Part shown: positions 11,301 through 22,499 of the stretch, piece by piece
Layout of the letters: each line of letters begins with the position of its first letter
Numbering within the stretch: position 1 is the stretch's first letter
DNA from: Mytilinidion resinicola
Taxonomy: Eukaryota > Ascomycota > Dothideomycetes > Mytilinidiales > Mytilinidiaceae
Assembly (NCBI RefSeq): GCF_010093595.1
Contig: NW_022985443.1
Location: forward strand, 954,928-1,018,927
DNA: 64,000 nucleotides
Reading direction: 5' to 3'
The notes under the pieces: generated by a model
What the model saw: the letters and a program-made list of their open reading frames with translations, nothing else
Database searches by the model: none
Told to the model about the DNA's origin: nothing
Translations under genes and position numbers: made by a program

Positions 11301-11645
11301 TCCACCCAGCGCTAGACTCCCCACCACAAGCACAGCCTGCAACCTCATCTCATCCTCAGCCGACCAGTCCTCCTGACTACCGCCTATCCTAGCTTCGCCA
11401 CCTCTTATCCTAGTCGCACTCCCATTCAGCTCGACCCCGCCGCCATTCCTCTTCCCGACCCTCCTTGATCCTTCACTCAGTATCCTGACCAGAGGCCCCA
11501 CAACCCCACTCCTTACAGCCATCTCTTTCCGTTGGTCATGGCCTACGATTTCATTCTTGAGATCGCGTAAGGCGGTAATCTGTGCGGAGGGGGTGGAGGG
11601 GTTGCGGAGCTCAAGCAGAGCCGGAGGTATGGAGGAGCGGGTCAT
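8319..11645 (-). CDS. Armadillo-repeat protein, ARMC8/Vid28 (Gid5)-like
   Basis: The open frame is 1108 codons. An 18-codon stretch at 9516-9569 is bounded by a gtgagt donor and a ccccag acceptor and interrupts an ARM repeat, so it is probably an in-frame 54-bp intron and the mature protein about 1090 aa. Helical ARM-like repeats run through most of the length (for example VEVQIAATEVLCNLVLHF and RLRVACVWLVINLTW). There is an acidic Ser/Asp/Glu insert near residue 790 and a Gly-rich C-terminus. ARMC8/Vid28 proteins are scaffold subunits of the GID/CTLH ubiquitin ligase, which in yeast degrades gluconeogenic enzymes. The assignment rests on overall architecture and the N-terminus (LRNPSTPSAQITALRDLKNE), so another large ARM protein is possible. 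Confidence 0.7.
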   Translation of the reverse strand: MTRSSIPPALLELRNPSTPSAQITALRDLKNEIVGHDQRKEMAVRSGVVGPLVRILSEGSRRVGKRNGGGVELNGSATRIRGGEARIGGSQEDWSAEDEMRLQAVLVVGSLALGGPAFVTPLLAGNILPPLLDSLVLRDVPSKLIVATLRTIITIADAVALDRSWTETADGPLRPSASTVMASQLYTKTVVESFAEILVQPHPSMIVHQEISLTVQLITKTCQDDRQRNLLLGAGVLDVLATKVAVMAASGDVTLRAIGCESRHQSREALPIMYLPDILEAICAIVKGSNYRTARFLYSEPITEIFPTSSKSSGAGEIPNLDGHASSQGADRFLPRLQAVANKHESQFSKAFPALGSISMLGMNPQVDGGQFARIPSFIDAHAAMNRTISGDEFESPIFPWLINIARTRHGFDRLSAASLLSMLKKYSEAYPSDESPKNRERALAFLVVPLLVNMIQEAAHSCDTKNKSPPGNAQQRVNDRKFLEQAQIVLADLIEGSPALQKAAVDARAIPTLCTILKRSFDPVAASSKPLWSPRTSAEDVIDPDVDPGSSTLGRPGLSSELLHALRYREGALRSIAALTDREDAYRKVVIENGAVACITEALVPYPSQELEESNAKQPGPKDGNPIPVLIAACWAARSMSRSVSILRTSLIDYGVAKPIHGLLTHPNVEVQIAATEVLCNLVLHFSPMRDVSCSSSAVPNHHLFVFPQSLIEAGSLKTICEHAHSANSRMRLNSLWALKHMVLTATNDIKTKCLDELGTGWLIRTIQGEQKDYAGPPSQSHVSTAIGMRTPNAAGEQVDLLNAVDEPSMEIDESSSSSGDEDEDNTPEVLRRPPHRALNSSTIRSELKAIKQSEQDPRLRAEHDDLRIQEQALDFIRNLIAESKAGAAEMIDHLLSTIGSTRFFEMMASKLRPTSSSSPSTIFPPSPARTRSPLSNPRDQGLTFGQLHFNQAVLAPPEILLSVVFILIHIANGRPQHRALLISQTQLLNHVLPLFQHPDRRLRVACVWLVINLTWMDDSSDMPAARDRALSLKALGVEQKVRELTTDQDLDTRERAKTAVEQMSKLLDGSGNGGPGLGLGGMDGGGFESRRPLGSGFGGARGWRGE

Positions 11646-13045
11646 GTTGTTGCTGCGGGCCGGTTTGACTCGGCGCGTTTAGTTACAGATGATTTGGGAA
11701 TTCAGAAAGTAAGGTCGAGTTCGGTAGGTTCGTGGAATCGTGTAATGAGACGTGACGTTCGGATGTAAGGTTCGGTGCGGGCTCTTCGGAAGGCGCAGTG
11801 GAGGGAAAAGAAACTCTTATAGCAGTCGTCCGTCGTGTCGCGCTCCTATCTCCAAACTTCCTCCGGATCCACAGTCACGTGAGGCTAAGGTAAGGTTGTC
11901 TGGTACCGTGGTGGAAATTTGTGGGCGTACCAGAGCTTAAAAGGTCGTCCCTTCGTCAAGCTATCCCGCGGCCGCGCGGTGGTCCAGACAAATTTGGTAA
12001 AGGGTCATCCGTAATTAGACACCGTCGCGGTCATCAAGGATAGACGAATGGAAAGGATGTCGTGAGATGCTCGAGAAGAAGACAGCGGGTATGCGACGGT
12101 CGCGAGGTCTGAAAAAGCAGTGTCGTTGGAACAAGGGCGTCCTGAAGGCGGCCGGCTTGGCATCATGATCTTAATTCCGCGGGGAAGACTGGGGTAAGGA
12201 TCACCGTACCCATCTACAACTAGTCATCGATTTCAGAGCTTTAGTTAGTCTACCGTCTCTACCAGTGCGGAGCAAGCTTCTATCAAAATGTGAGCCCATC
12301 AATGATGCACCAAAGTATGGTGCATTTAATCCAACAGCGTCTTGATCTACTTTGTACCTAGACTACCGCGAAGTGGTATGGAACCAATCAGCACTCACCA
12401 CTAAAACCCTTCAGGAGTATAAATTGACTACGCCTTGCATGCATACATCAAGATGTCTAGCGCTGTCAGAAGCACTCCATTCTATGACAAGAATTCCGGA
12501 CTGGATGTAAAGTCTGTGATATCATAACTCTGGAGGAGATCAGAGCTATTGAGGTTAGATTACTTCGTATTTGACACTATCCAAAGCGCTCTGATCAATT
12601 CAAGCACGCTCCCTAGTCTTTAAATGGATTTAGAACTTAGTTCAATTCATCTACCAATCCACCGCCGCCACCGTGAGGTGCCAGATCCCTAATAAACAGA
12701 ACCCCAAGCAAATCCACTTTTCCACCCATGAGTAGAACCGTCCCCAGCCGCCGGAGATAGAAACCTCATGATACTCAGAACACCGCCGTCGGCCCATCAA
12801 GTCTCGTAAGACATGACTTCATCCATCCAATCCGTCCCATTCAATGCAAAAGACTCCAAATCCTCCATCCACCCGTGCTGCTCGCTGAAAGACGCCGTCC
12901 GTCATATAGACTTCCTAGTCCATCCATCCATCCATTCCCGGAAACCCCGCCGCCAATGCTCACTATGCAAGACACCTCCATGTGACAAAGGGAAAACCGT
13001 GCAGGTTGGATCATTCGGTCGCTCACCTTGATACTCTTCGACTCT
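11646..13045. other. Intergenic region with a perfect TCACGTGA palindrome
   Basis: No gene seen in about 1.4 kb. A TCACGTGA site at 11875-11882 lies about 230 bp upstream of the ARM-repeat gene start. The segment from about 12650 is probably the 3' flank of the next gene. Confidence 0.4.
11875..11882. promoter_or_regulatory. TCACGTGA palindrome upstream of the ARM-repeat gene
   Basis: Perfect 8-bp palindrome containing the bHLH core CACGTG, about 230 bp before the start codon at 11645. Fungal Cbf1/Pho4/Tye7-type factors bind this core. Similar cores precede several other genes in this window. Confidence 0.4.
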
Positions 13046-15654
13046 TCACCCATTCACCCCCTCATCCCCTTCCCCCTTAACGCCCCCTTGCGTAAAGATC
13101 ACCACACTAACACACGCTGCATACGCCTCTCTAACCGCGCACGCTAAGCACGTGTAGTTCATATTCGCTACCACCGCCGAATGGCCCCATTGGCTGCACC
13201 ACGCCCTCGCAAAGACCTCGTTGTCGCTGACCCCGAGGGCTTCGATGACGAGGACTTTCTTGACCTGCATGTGCGCGAGGTCTGCATCAGCGGGTGAAGG
13301 ACGGGTAGTTAGAGCGCGAGAGGAAGGAGAGTGATGGGAGGACGAGGGCCGCGAGGACGACCGCGAGATGGTCGAGCGGCCGGATTGGCGGTCCCAGTCA
13401 TGGATGTCGACGAGGCCGTCGTCGACTTTGATGGCGCGGTAGGTGAAGTCGTAGAAGAGGACTATGCTTGTTAGCTTTCCATCTCAAAGGCTCTTCCACA
13501 TTCCCTCCAGCCCTCTACACCGTCATCCCCATGCCCAAAAAATTAAAATAAGATAGAAGGCAGGTTCAGCTTACCATGCGGCCCCTGATGGCACGGAAAC
13601 GCCGCCAGAAAATCAACATCATACCGCAACCGCATCGGCCAACTCTGCCCGCCGCAGGCAAACACAATCGCCGCATCAAATAGCAAAGGCGCCCCATCCC
13701 CATACCGACTCGAGCTCGGCTGATTCTTCACGGGCTGGAATCCCAGCTTCTCCATGCGGATTAAATCAGTGATATCCTCCGTATCCGGCATCGGCACCTC
13801 GTAGTCAGCAATCGGGTACGCCTCCTCCAACGGTCCTAAGGGATTCGTCCGCACATCCATGGAGCTGACGTCCTGCGTCGTGAGGCGCGGTTCCGGGGGT
13901 ACGGCTTGCCGCACGCGAACGCATTCAGTGCGCTTCAGGTCAGGCGTGAAGATGCACGGGCCGATCCAGCCTGCGATCGCGTTGACACCCCGGGCGGCGC
14001 CGAGGACTTTGCCGACAATGCATTGGTAGGACCAGTAAGTGTTGGCACGGTACTGGAAGCCGGATTCCGGGTGGATGTGGGTGAGGTACTTCAAGGGGTC
14101 GCCGGTGTCACGGTCGCAGTCTATAAGGGTATTCATGAGGAGCCAGGGAAGGGTTACGCCGGGCAGAATGACGCCTGTAAACCAGGACATGGTGTCCGCA
14201 GAGCGGTCTTCAAGGGTCTTTTCCTCACGGTCTTTTTCGTCGAGCACGTAGTCTAATTCGTCCATGTTTGGCCATTTGAGGGTCAGGGCAAACGTCCGGA
14301 GAGCGGTCTTCTGTCTCTTCTTACTCCGGAGGTCAAAGCTGAAGGTACTCTGCTTAGATGAAGTCCGCGGTTTCGATATGGACATGTTCTCTAACCACCG
14401 CTGGGCCACTGCAAGATCCCAGGCAATCTTGGGCGGGAGTTGTTTCAGGAGTTTCCGCTTGGCCTTGTCCGTGTGGTCCTTGGAATGGATGCGAAGATAT
14501 AGTTCTACAGAAAGGAGAAGCTGATGAAAGAAAAGCTGCTTCCGGCTCGCGTCCGGAGAGTCAAAGTACTTGGCCACGACCTGATTCTTGGGCGACGTGA
14601 AATCAATCCAATCCGGATTTGTCAACACAGTGATGAGGTCCGCAATCTGCTGCTCCATTCCAGTGTGGGGGTTGTCATAGCGCTCCGGGTCCTCGATGAG
14701 ATGGCTGTACAGGTAACGGTAGAGCTCCTCGGGATCCTACAAACCAAATAGTCAGAAACCGTACCAAACCTAACCTAGTGGGAGTGAAAAAGATGAACGA
14801 ACATCCTCCTCGAGCCCTGTTTCCAATTGCCTGAGGCGCTCCAAAATCAATAGTAGTTTCAGCTTCCGCGGCTTGACATTTTTCGCAAATTTCATCGCAG
14901 GGTGTGTGCTCCCGGACTTGCTGACCCGGAAATTCAAAGTCGTAGTCCCCGGACTCGCTCCAAAGCAATACGCCATCGACGGCTGTTCCAACGAGATCCA
15001 CGAAAACTCGCAGTCCACAGGCCCGGTCATTGGCAGCGACATGTCCCTATATGACGGGTGATGGAACTCGGCGCGGTCGGTCCTGAGGCTATGCTCCGAG
15101 CCCATGACGGCAAAGAACTTGTTGTAGCCCTCCGGCGCATTTGGAATCGCCTCATAGTATCCCTTGAACGTCGATGCTCCGGCACATATCAAGTCCTCGG
15201 CCTCTCTGTGGGTCAGGGCCTGATGCTCACCGAACCCGCGCGGCGGCCACCTCCTCGTTGTCCGGAAATCCTCGAGAGCGGTGGGATGCGAGTACGACTC
15301 GGCGCGTCGCGGGGGAATGAAGGGTCGGAAAGGTAGTAGAGAACCGCGGCCTCCACTCGACGTCGGTCGTTCGTGTGATGAGGCATGGCGCTCGACACGC
15401 GTGCGCGTGATGACCGGGCTCGTTTTGGTGGTGCGGGAAACCTGCTTGAACTGTTGATCGGGCGCGGCGAAGTAGTCAGCAGCGAAGGCGCGCAGCGGCG
15501 GACTCGGTCGGTAGGATCCCCGAGGAGATTGAGGCTGGTACGCATCAAACTGGTGTCGTTGACTCCGCTCCCACCGGCCAATGTCGCTGTTCATGTCTTT
15601 GGCATAACGATCGTCTATGTAGCTATAGCACCCGGAACTTCTGTGGTCCGACAT
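13046..15654 (-). CDS. Conserved fungal protein of unknown function (three exons, 809 aa)
   Basis: Exons in transcription order are 15654-14803, 14736-13575 and 13461-13046. The introns are 66 bp (gttcgt donor, tttgtag acceptor) and 113 bp (gtaagc donor, gctaac branch, catag acceptor). Phases agree and the join restores DDPEELYRYLYSHLIEDPER across the first intron. The N-terminal ~120 residues are Arg/Ser/Pro-rich and probably disordered. The rest is ordered, with segments such as YWSYQCIVGKVLGAARG and a C-terminal half reading VKKVLVIEALGVSDNEVFARAW followed by a Cys-containing block (NYTCLACAVREAY). No catalytic motif, signal peptide or membrane span is seen. The steady hydrophobic pattern suggests a conserved but uncharacterised family. 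Confidence 0.7.
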
Positions 15655-17364
15655 GTTAGCAGTGGAGGGGTCGGGCCGCCCACCCCGCTGGCTCTGCGGT
15701 GGTGCAGAACGGACGAAGTGGTGGTGGGGCAGTGGGTGAAGTGGTGATGGGGCAGTGGGTGGAGTGGAGGTGCGGCGGACATGAAGCAGAGGGCCTGTTT
15801 GGACAATAGAAGGGGTGCGTAGGCGAGACCTGACTTACTCTCATGATACTGAGACGGTTATGCCGCAATCTCAAAACAGAGCAGGCGTGTCGCGGGAGGG
15901 GTGGTGAGATGTATGGGCGCAGAGACACGGGCACTTGGATCCGAGGCTGGGGAGGGGCGCTCTGGACGCTGGACGCTGGACGCTGGACGCTGGACGGGTG
16001 CGCGCGTGCTCGGCGGGATGGTCTGGCGGAGCTGTGCGAGCTGTGGGGCGGGAGAGGGCGGTGGAGGTGGATATGTACTCTAGGTTTGCCGTGTTTCAAA
16101 ATGCTGTTGTCCGGCAGCTGGCTTGGCGGCGTGCTGTGGGCAAACGCCATGGCATGCATCGAGCCCGGCCACTCTTCGATCGCAGCGGGGATCAGGAGGC
16201 ACCGGAGGGGCATTCACTCGGCATGCGCTGCACTCTGCAAGGAAGCCAGCGGAAGGCGCGTGGAATGGTACCATGGCCGCTGCACTAGCCTCCCGGCAGC
16301 CTCACTCTTTGCCAGAGAGACGTGGTAGCGGAGCAGGCCCGGCAGCAACCCTCCTCATTGGGCCAACGCATCACCTCACGACAGCACGGCGAGCAGTGAA
16401 CCACTTTAGCCCTCGATAGCACTCAACCACGCCCTCCAACCGCGGCGTGCTCGCCCAGCACGCTGTCAACTGCCCCAGCGCCCGGCCTAATTTCTGATTT
16501 CTCGTGAGATAGGGCTGCCTGCCCTCTGCGCCGCCAATGCAGTGTCGCACATTAGTACGATGCACCTTGTTGTTCCAGTTTGGCGTTGCACAATATATCT
16601 TCAGCAATAGAAATGACTTGTCTTTTCTCCTCTTCCAAACCCTGCTACGTCCGACTCCACTCCAACCAGCGTGGTCTGCCAATCCCGTAGAATCTCTGAA
16701 AAGCATCGAACGACCTCAAGCAGCGCCGCGTACGTGTACAAAGACCTCTGCCGTAGCGCTGTCCAAGTACATTATTCCCAGCCATACTTCTACCTCCCCT
16801 GCCCGCTGCCGCAGAACCATCAACAACTGCGGCACGGCGCAAACGACTGATCGCCCAGAATGTTATCAGCGTCCCAGCGGCCTCCCAATTGGAACTCTTC
16901 CCGGCAGGCGGGCTGATCCGTAACCGCTGCAAGTCCAGGGATGGCAACCTGGGTTTGAATCCAGAGCCGCGGCGACCTCGTGCCGGCATGCCTATCACGG
17001 GCTTGCAGAGGCACACGAGCTCTTACCTCTGGACGCCGTTGCGCCTTCACGAGCTGGAAAGCGTGCTTTCGCGCTCGCAGGCCATCGGGGCTCGTTATCG
17101 CGTCGTCGATGGGAATTGAACAACTCATCGTCATGAGATTTCTGTCCTCTGTGAATGGAGCCACGGCGCAAGGAATCCCGTTGTTGCGAGGTGACTCATG
17201 GTCGAAGCCTGTCCGGGCACGGCAGGACACTGGACCCGCGAACCGCACAGCAACTCAAGCCAGCATGAACAAGATCGCGGAAACTCAAGAGACAGGATGA
17301 GTGAGAGGTTGAGCAATAGTCCTACCTGATCGCGTGCTAGCCTCCTCCTTTCTATGCTTCACCG
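15655..17364. other. GC-rich gene-free region with a short tandem repeat
   Basis: About 1.7 kb without a credible gene; open frames on both strands are typical GC-rich chance frames. A 7-bp repeat (ctggacg, five copies) lies at about 15962-15997. This region separates divergent/convergent neighbours and probably holds the 5' region of the unknown gene ending at 15654. Confidence 0.4.
15962..15997 (+). repeat. 7-bp tandem repeat
   Basis: Five copies of ctggacg in gene-free GC-rich DNA. Confidence 0.85.
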
Positions 17365-18730
17365 TCACCTTGTGTTCCGTGTCTCTGGCGCTGGCGTCGG
17401 CGTCGGTTCCATGAAAACGTCCCCGCTGCTCGACGACCCACTCTGCATGCTGGCCGCCTCTTGTGCCGCTGTCTCCTGCACCTGCTGCGCCGGCTCCGGC
17501 TCCCTATCCATTGTATATCCCTCTCCCCTCTCCACCAATCCCTTGTAGTAGTCCACCAGCACTTCCGGCTTCGGCACAATCTTCCAGTCCAACCGCCGTA
17601 GAAACTCCAGCTCCAGCAGCGCCAGCTCCCGCACGCTGACGCCGCCCACTCGCGCATAGAGGCTATTGGTCCAAAAGCTGTCGCTGAGACCTTTCGCTGC
17701 CACGGTGGCGGCCGTAATAAGAAATCGATGCACAGTGAGACTGCTAATCGTGAAAGCCGGGTATAGCGCGCATAACTTGTCCACGTAATACACCATAGAT
17801 AAAAGAATAGGCGGGGGCAGAGTCGCATGGACGATGAGGCGGTTTAAGTAGTCGCGGACCGATATGCCAGGCGGCGCTCTGCACACACGACAAGCGTCAG
17901 CCCAATCAATGCCACTCAATTGCGTGAAGAACAGCGCGCGGAGCAAACCTAGAATACCAAGCCGTATAGTACACCCGCATGCCGTTAATAAACCGAAATC
18001 GATCATACCTGGAGTGAAACCGCGTGAGCTGCCCGTCCTGCAGCGGGATGCCGTCGTTGAGCCGCACGAGCTCCATGAGCATATCTGAAATCAAGACCCC
18101 CAGATCCTTGACGTCGCACGTCTCGTACTTCAGCGGCATGACCTTCAGGCCGGGGTCCATGTTCCGCGCCCGCTTCGCCGACGACGGCTGCTGCTGGCTC
18201 TCTTCAGCCGCTGAACTGCTCGCCGCTGTTGCGGCTGACGCCACCTGCTGCGCCCGCTGCTGTGTCCCCCCGCCTGCTGCTCCTGCTTGTGAAGATCGCG
18301 CGACATCCAGCGGCTTGGGAGGTTCGGGGTTCACCCGCAGATTGGGTTCGGGAGGGCCCGAGGCGATAATCTCTGCAGAGGCTTCCCGCCGCTTCGTGCC
18401 TAGGCCGAGTGACGGCGAGGGCTCAGGTTCTGTTCGTATACGCGTGGGTCTCGCTGTCGGCGGAAGTCCTGGCGGTGTGTACTGCGTGCTCGCATTGGCG
18501 TACTCTCGTCGTGGTGGTTGTTGAGGTGAGCGGGCGAAGCTCAAGGCTGGTGAATGGGCTGGGGCGGCGGGTGCATCTAGAGGCAGGCGTCTAGCGGCCG
18601 CTGGCTGTGGGGGAAAGCGCGGCGAGTGAGTCGAGTTGGCGGCGCGGTAGGTAGCATGATAGGAGCGCTGGTGGAAAGAGGTTGGGCTCGAGGGTGCAGA
18701 GAGCGTAGGCGACGGCGACGAAGTCAGCAT
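17365..18730 (-). CDS. PHO80/PREG-type cyclin (Pho85-family cyclin)
   Basis: Exons 18730-18009 and 17878-17365, with a 130-bp intron (gtatga donor, tgtgcag acceptor). The join gives HSRAPPGISVRDYLNRL, a hallmark of this family. The product is about 411 aa. Residues 1-210 are Pro/Ser/Ala-rich and probably disordered. The cyclin box spans about 215-360 and includes LLSMVYYVDKLC, TVHRFLITAATVAAKGLSD and ELALLELEFLRRLDWKIVP. Such cyclins partner a Pho85-type kinase. Neurospora PREG and yeast Pho80 repress phosphate-starvation genes, though other Pho85 cyclins share this box, so the phosphate role is inferred. The extended N-terminus and Gly/Ser-rich tail are longer than in yeast Pho80. Confidence 0.85.
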
Positions 18731-19660
18731 GGCGGTATTGAGGCCACGGCTCGAGGTGCGCGCACGCTGGTGCTAATGGGAGGCCGTTGTCGCCGGGCGT
18801 CTGTGGGCATGCTCGGTGAGGCTACTGGGGCGTAGAGGTACCTAGGTAGAATTTGCGGTGTTTGTCGAGGGAGTGGGATGCCGTGGAGCCAGACTCATGA
18901 CCACGGGCTCTTTTGCGGGACGGGATTGGCCGAACGCAATCGTGAGCCCGAGGCCAGCACCAGCAGGGTAACTTGACGTCGGAGTTGTACCGACGCTATC
19001 GGGACTCGGGACGAGCAGCGGGGGCCCAGATCACTTAGAAGTATGGAGTTATTGTGAATGTACACACTATAGCATTATGTATATATACGGGCCACCGACA
19101 GTGGTAGTCCTGATAGAGTAAGTGGCATTGTGAATGCCATGTCGATCGTGACACCTGCAGCCCAGGCTTCATCAGCGCGGGGGTGCCGGGTTGAAACCAG
19201 AAAGATCGACGTAAACATGAATAGAGGATCCCTGATTTGACGCCCTTTTCTTTCGAGCCTCAAGTCAACCTCCGTGAAAGCTTGAATCGTGGAACATCTT
19301 CCAGTCGGAGACGAGCTCCAAGTGGACGATGAGCTCCAAGAAGGCCATCACCACACCAATATCGCATCCCCATAGGAAATCTGGGGTTTTTCTGGTATCA
19401 CAGCCGACTCTCCTCAGATCCCTTTATTCCCCATGTCAATGCGTGACCCCAACGCCGGTGCCGTAGAACAAGTCAAAAGAGAGATCGGACGAAAGGGTAT
19501 ATCAATCTCAAGGGTCCGCTCGTTTCTCAGGAACCGGCTCCGACGCCAATTCCGCCGGGCCATCTTGTTGGACTCTATGACTTGCTAATGCGGCCTTGTG
19601 AGCTTGTTCTCTATTCAACGTCAGCCACATTTCCATCACGTTCGCCATTATCGAATCAAC
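18731..19660. other. Intergenic, nothing recognised
   Basis: Promoter of the PHO80-like cyclin and 3' flank of the cupredoxin gene. No gene or clear repeat. Confidence 0.4.
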
Positions 19661-20835
19661 TTACTCAGGCGTCGGCGAAGCCATCTCCCGCCGTTCATAC
19701 TCAGCCGCAGTGAACCCCGGACTCCCCGGAGCTTCAGAAGGCGGCCCAGTATACGGGCTTCCATACGGCGGGAGGTTGCTCTGCCTGTAGTCGTGCTGCT
19801 GCTGCGGCATGTATCCATATCCAGGGAAGTTCGGGTCCTGCGGTGCATTGCTCATCGGGATAGTGGCGGAATTCCGCTTCAGGACGTCCTTTAGGGATTT
19901 CGTGCGGCCCATGTAGAAAAATAGGAGGCCGCATATTAGTATTGCGGCCACGGCTGCCACGGCGATTCCGGCAATGGCGCCGCCTGATAGTCCACTATGG
20001 TGGTGGTCGGAGGGCTCTGCTGTTTGAAGCGGTGCTGGTGCGCTGGTGGCACTTGTGGGAGCAGCTGTGGGTGTAGAGTGTACAATTGTGGCTGAGGCTT
20101 CTGCTGGAATTGGGTCGCCGGGGCTCAGTTGGACGGTGTCCGGCTCCAGTGCTAGCTGTCTCTGATGATCTAGAGTCATTGTTTTATTCTGTATTCACAT
20201 GAGCTACTATTCCGGCGGAGAGAGTTCAACGTTGGCATCTTACCGAGTTGATAACCCCAAGCATGCCTTGCTTATTACACGACTCCAGCGCAGAGCAGTA
20301 GAAAAAGACCGGCGCGGTCGAGTTCAAAGTAAGGTTCCATACTTGGACCTATGATCAACGTTCAGCAAAAGCCTATCAGTTATGTGTATCAGAAGCATAC
20401 CGGATCCGCCGCCTGCATCGGCCGATTCCCAGAGAAAAACATATCCTTCGACACAGGTTCTACGTAGTCATACGGCACACAAGGATCTGCCTTCAATCAG
20501 CAATCAATCCCCCGTTCCACTTGCCTCCATCCACAATACTCACATCCATACTCCGCCTTCACAACCGAGTGATTCGTCGGATAAAAATGGAAGGAAATCA
20601 CATCCCCAACATTTGCCTGGATATCTTCTGGATCGAACCGATGCGTGCTCCCCTTGTTGACCGTAACATCGATCACCTTCGGCTCACTACTCGCCGTCGA
20701 CGATGGGCTCGCCGTTCCCGTAGGCGTCGGGAAAAAAAACGTCGCAACATCGCTGCTCTGTGCCGAAATCACTCTTGGCGCCAGTATGAGCAGCAGCAAC
20801 GCCATCGGCGCCCTGTGGCGGGTGAATCCGCCCAT
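19661..20835 (-). CDS. Extracellular cupredoxin-domain protein with membrane anchor
   Basis: Four exons: 20835-20544, 20486-20401, 20348-20244 and 20188-19661, with introns of 57, 52 and 55 bp and consistent phases. The product is about 336 aa. A signal peptide covers about residues 1-25 (hydrophobic core ALLLLILAP). It is followed by a Ser/Thr/Pro linker and a cupredoxin-like domain at about 50-165 with FHFYPTNHSVVKAEYGYPC and VFFYCSALESCNKQGMLGV. After a Ser/Pro/Ala stretch comes one membrane helix (AIAGIAVAAVAAILICGLLFF) and a cytosolic Pro/Tyr-rich tail. Fungal relatives are surface-exposed and often bind copper through His, Cys, His and Met. Here the first His, the Cys and the Met are present, but the second His position appears to be Ser, so copper binding is uncertain. 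A stress or cell-wall sensor role is a guess. Confidence 0.85.
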
Positions 20836-22499
20836 TGTCGAATGGAGACCACACTCTGGGTATCAAATACGTGCAACGCGAACTCTCAAACACCAGAAAC
20901 AGCGACAGATAAGGCAGCGCAACCGAAGAAACAGCCCAAAGTAAGCAGAGAGAGAGAAGAGTGAGAAAGCGCAAACGCAGCAAGGCAGAGCGGGGATCCT
21001 AAATTCATCTATTAAGGTCATCAACACCCTTGCACCACCATTGCTGGGCGTGTATCGCTGTCAGCCCGAGTTCCACGCACCATAGCCCTCCACCTCCATT
21101 CTACCCACCACTCACCTCGCATATAATCCTGCACACCCCAGCTCCGCTCCGTGTGCGGTTGCAGGCTTGGGCTGACGGCTTGGCAAAACGCCGCATATAG
21201 GACGTCATGTCCGAGGCTAGAACTCCCTACGAATAGGGCTGAAAATAGAAAAGCAAAGAGACTACTTCGTCTCAGCCCAGGCAGGGCAACCAGATCTCGA
21301 AATGGTGGACACATCCGTCCCTCGTAATGCTGACGGGCAACCCCCCGGGCCAAGAAACGCCTTCTATTGCGGCACGCTGCGTGCGGGAGGGCGGCGCGGG
21401 CGATCTGTGCGGCGCGAAGGAGCGAAAACGCCTATCTCTCGCGACCCACGACGCGAGGCTGCAGGAGTTTGTGTTGGTTGCATGTGGGAGGGCGCTGTTA
21501 GTGGTTGGATGGATGGGAGTTGAGGTTTGCTGCGAGGGAGAGGCACAGATGCGGCCGGACGGGTTGTGGGGAGGGGCTAGCTGCTTTAGGGAAGCTGGAG
21601 TGTTGCTTATATCTATTTTTGCGAGGAAGTGGGGTTTTGAGGATTTGGAAGCTTGAGTATTTGGGTTGGTATTTGGAAGACATATCCTGGTACACACATA
21701 TATACTCATCTACTCCCAAGCCACGACGAGCTTCCTCGAGTTCCTCCAGTCTGCCTTACGCCCTATTACAAGGGTAACCGTACTCGACAACTCCACCACA
21801 GAAACACTCTAGCAATCTACCGCTCTACGTCTCTTGCACACTTGCCACTATTGATATTCTACCACCGCAAACGTATAAAGGCCATACAACCTTCATGCTT
21901 CAGTGGCGCGGAAGTACGTATGCGCTGTGCTGTCAGCAGTCTCACCACCACCTCTTAGCCTGTCTTACCAAGTCTGGGCACCGCATACAAGCATACATCC
22001 ATCACCACATCAAATAACCGCAGCCGTTACGCAATCTACTGCGCCTCCCATCACTGCCACATCGCTCCTCTCCTATAAGACTGCCTTACCGTAGTCAACT
22101 TCTCAGCAATGTCTCGGGTAGGTTCAAAGGTACGCATCATCCACATCGAAAAGAGGAAATGGGCCTCCATCAAACAGCAGAAGTGCACACACATTGAGAA
22201 CAAGTGCACGCACATCAAAAAGAAGAAGCACACGTAGTCCAATCAGAAAAGGAAGCATTCAGCTTCTCCATGGTAGGTATTTCTACCCACGAATACCTAG
22301 TGTGAAAAAGATAAGGATAGGTAAGAACAGGTTGTCGGCCCCATCGAGAGCTCACCCGCTAAGCACAGCACCATCGTCAGCCTGTCCAGCGATAGTGGCA
22401 CCCAACTGATCTCCTAGACGCTCAAGCAATGCAGCACCATCTCGCCAACTCGCTGATGTGCATTCGTCTTGCACCCATAAGCTGAAGCCACAACACCCC
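20836..22499. other. Gene-free region
   Basis: About 1.7 kb with no credible gene. At 22130-22240 short sub-repeats (gtgcacacacat / gtgcacgcacatc with aaagaagaag) occur. The right end is the 3' flank of the histone deacetylase gene. Confidence 0.35.

Noticed and set aside
12813..13031. Short plus-strand ATG frame opposite the end of the 809-aa gene
   Set aside because: Low-complexity, no partner exons, lies in the presumed 3' flank.
15385..16419. Several 100-160-codon frames on both strands
   Set aside because: GC-rich chance frames, overlapping each other, with no protein-like composition or splice-linked partners.
16945..16965. B-box-like gggtttgaatccag on the plus strand
   Set aside because: No A box and no acceptor stem at tRNA spacing.
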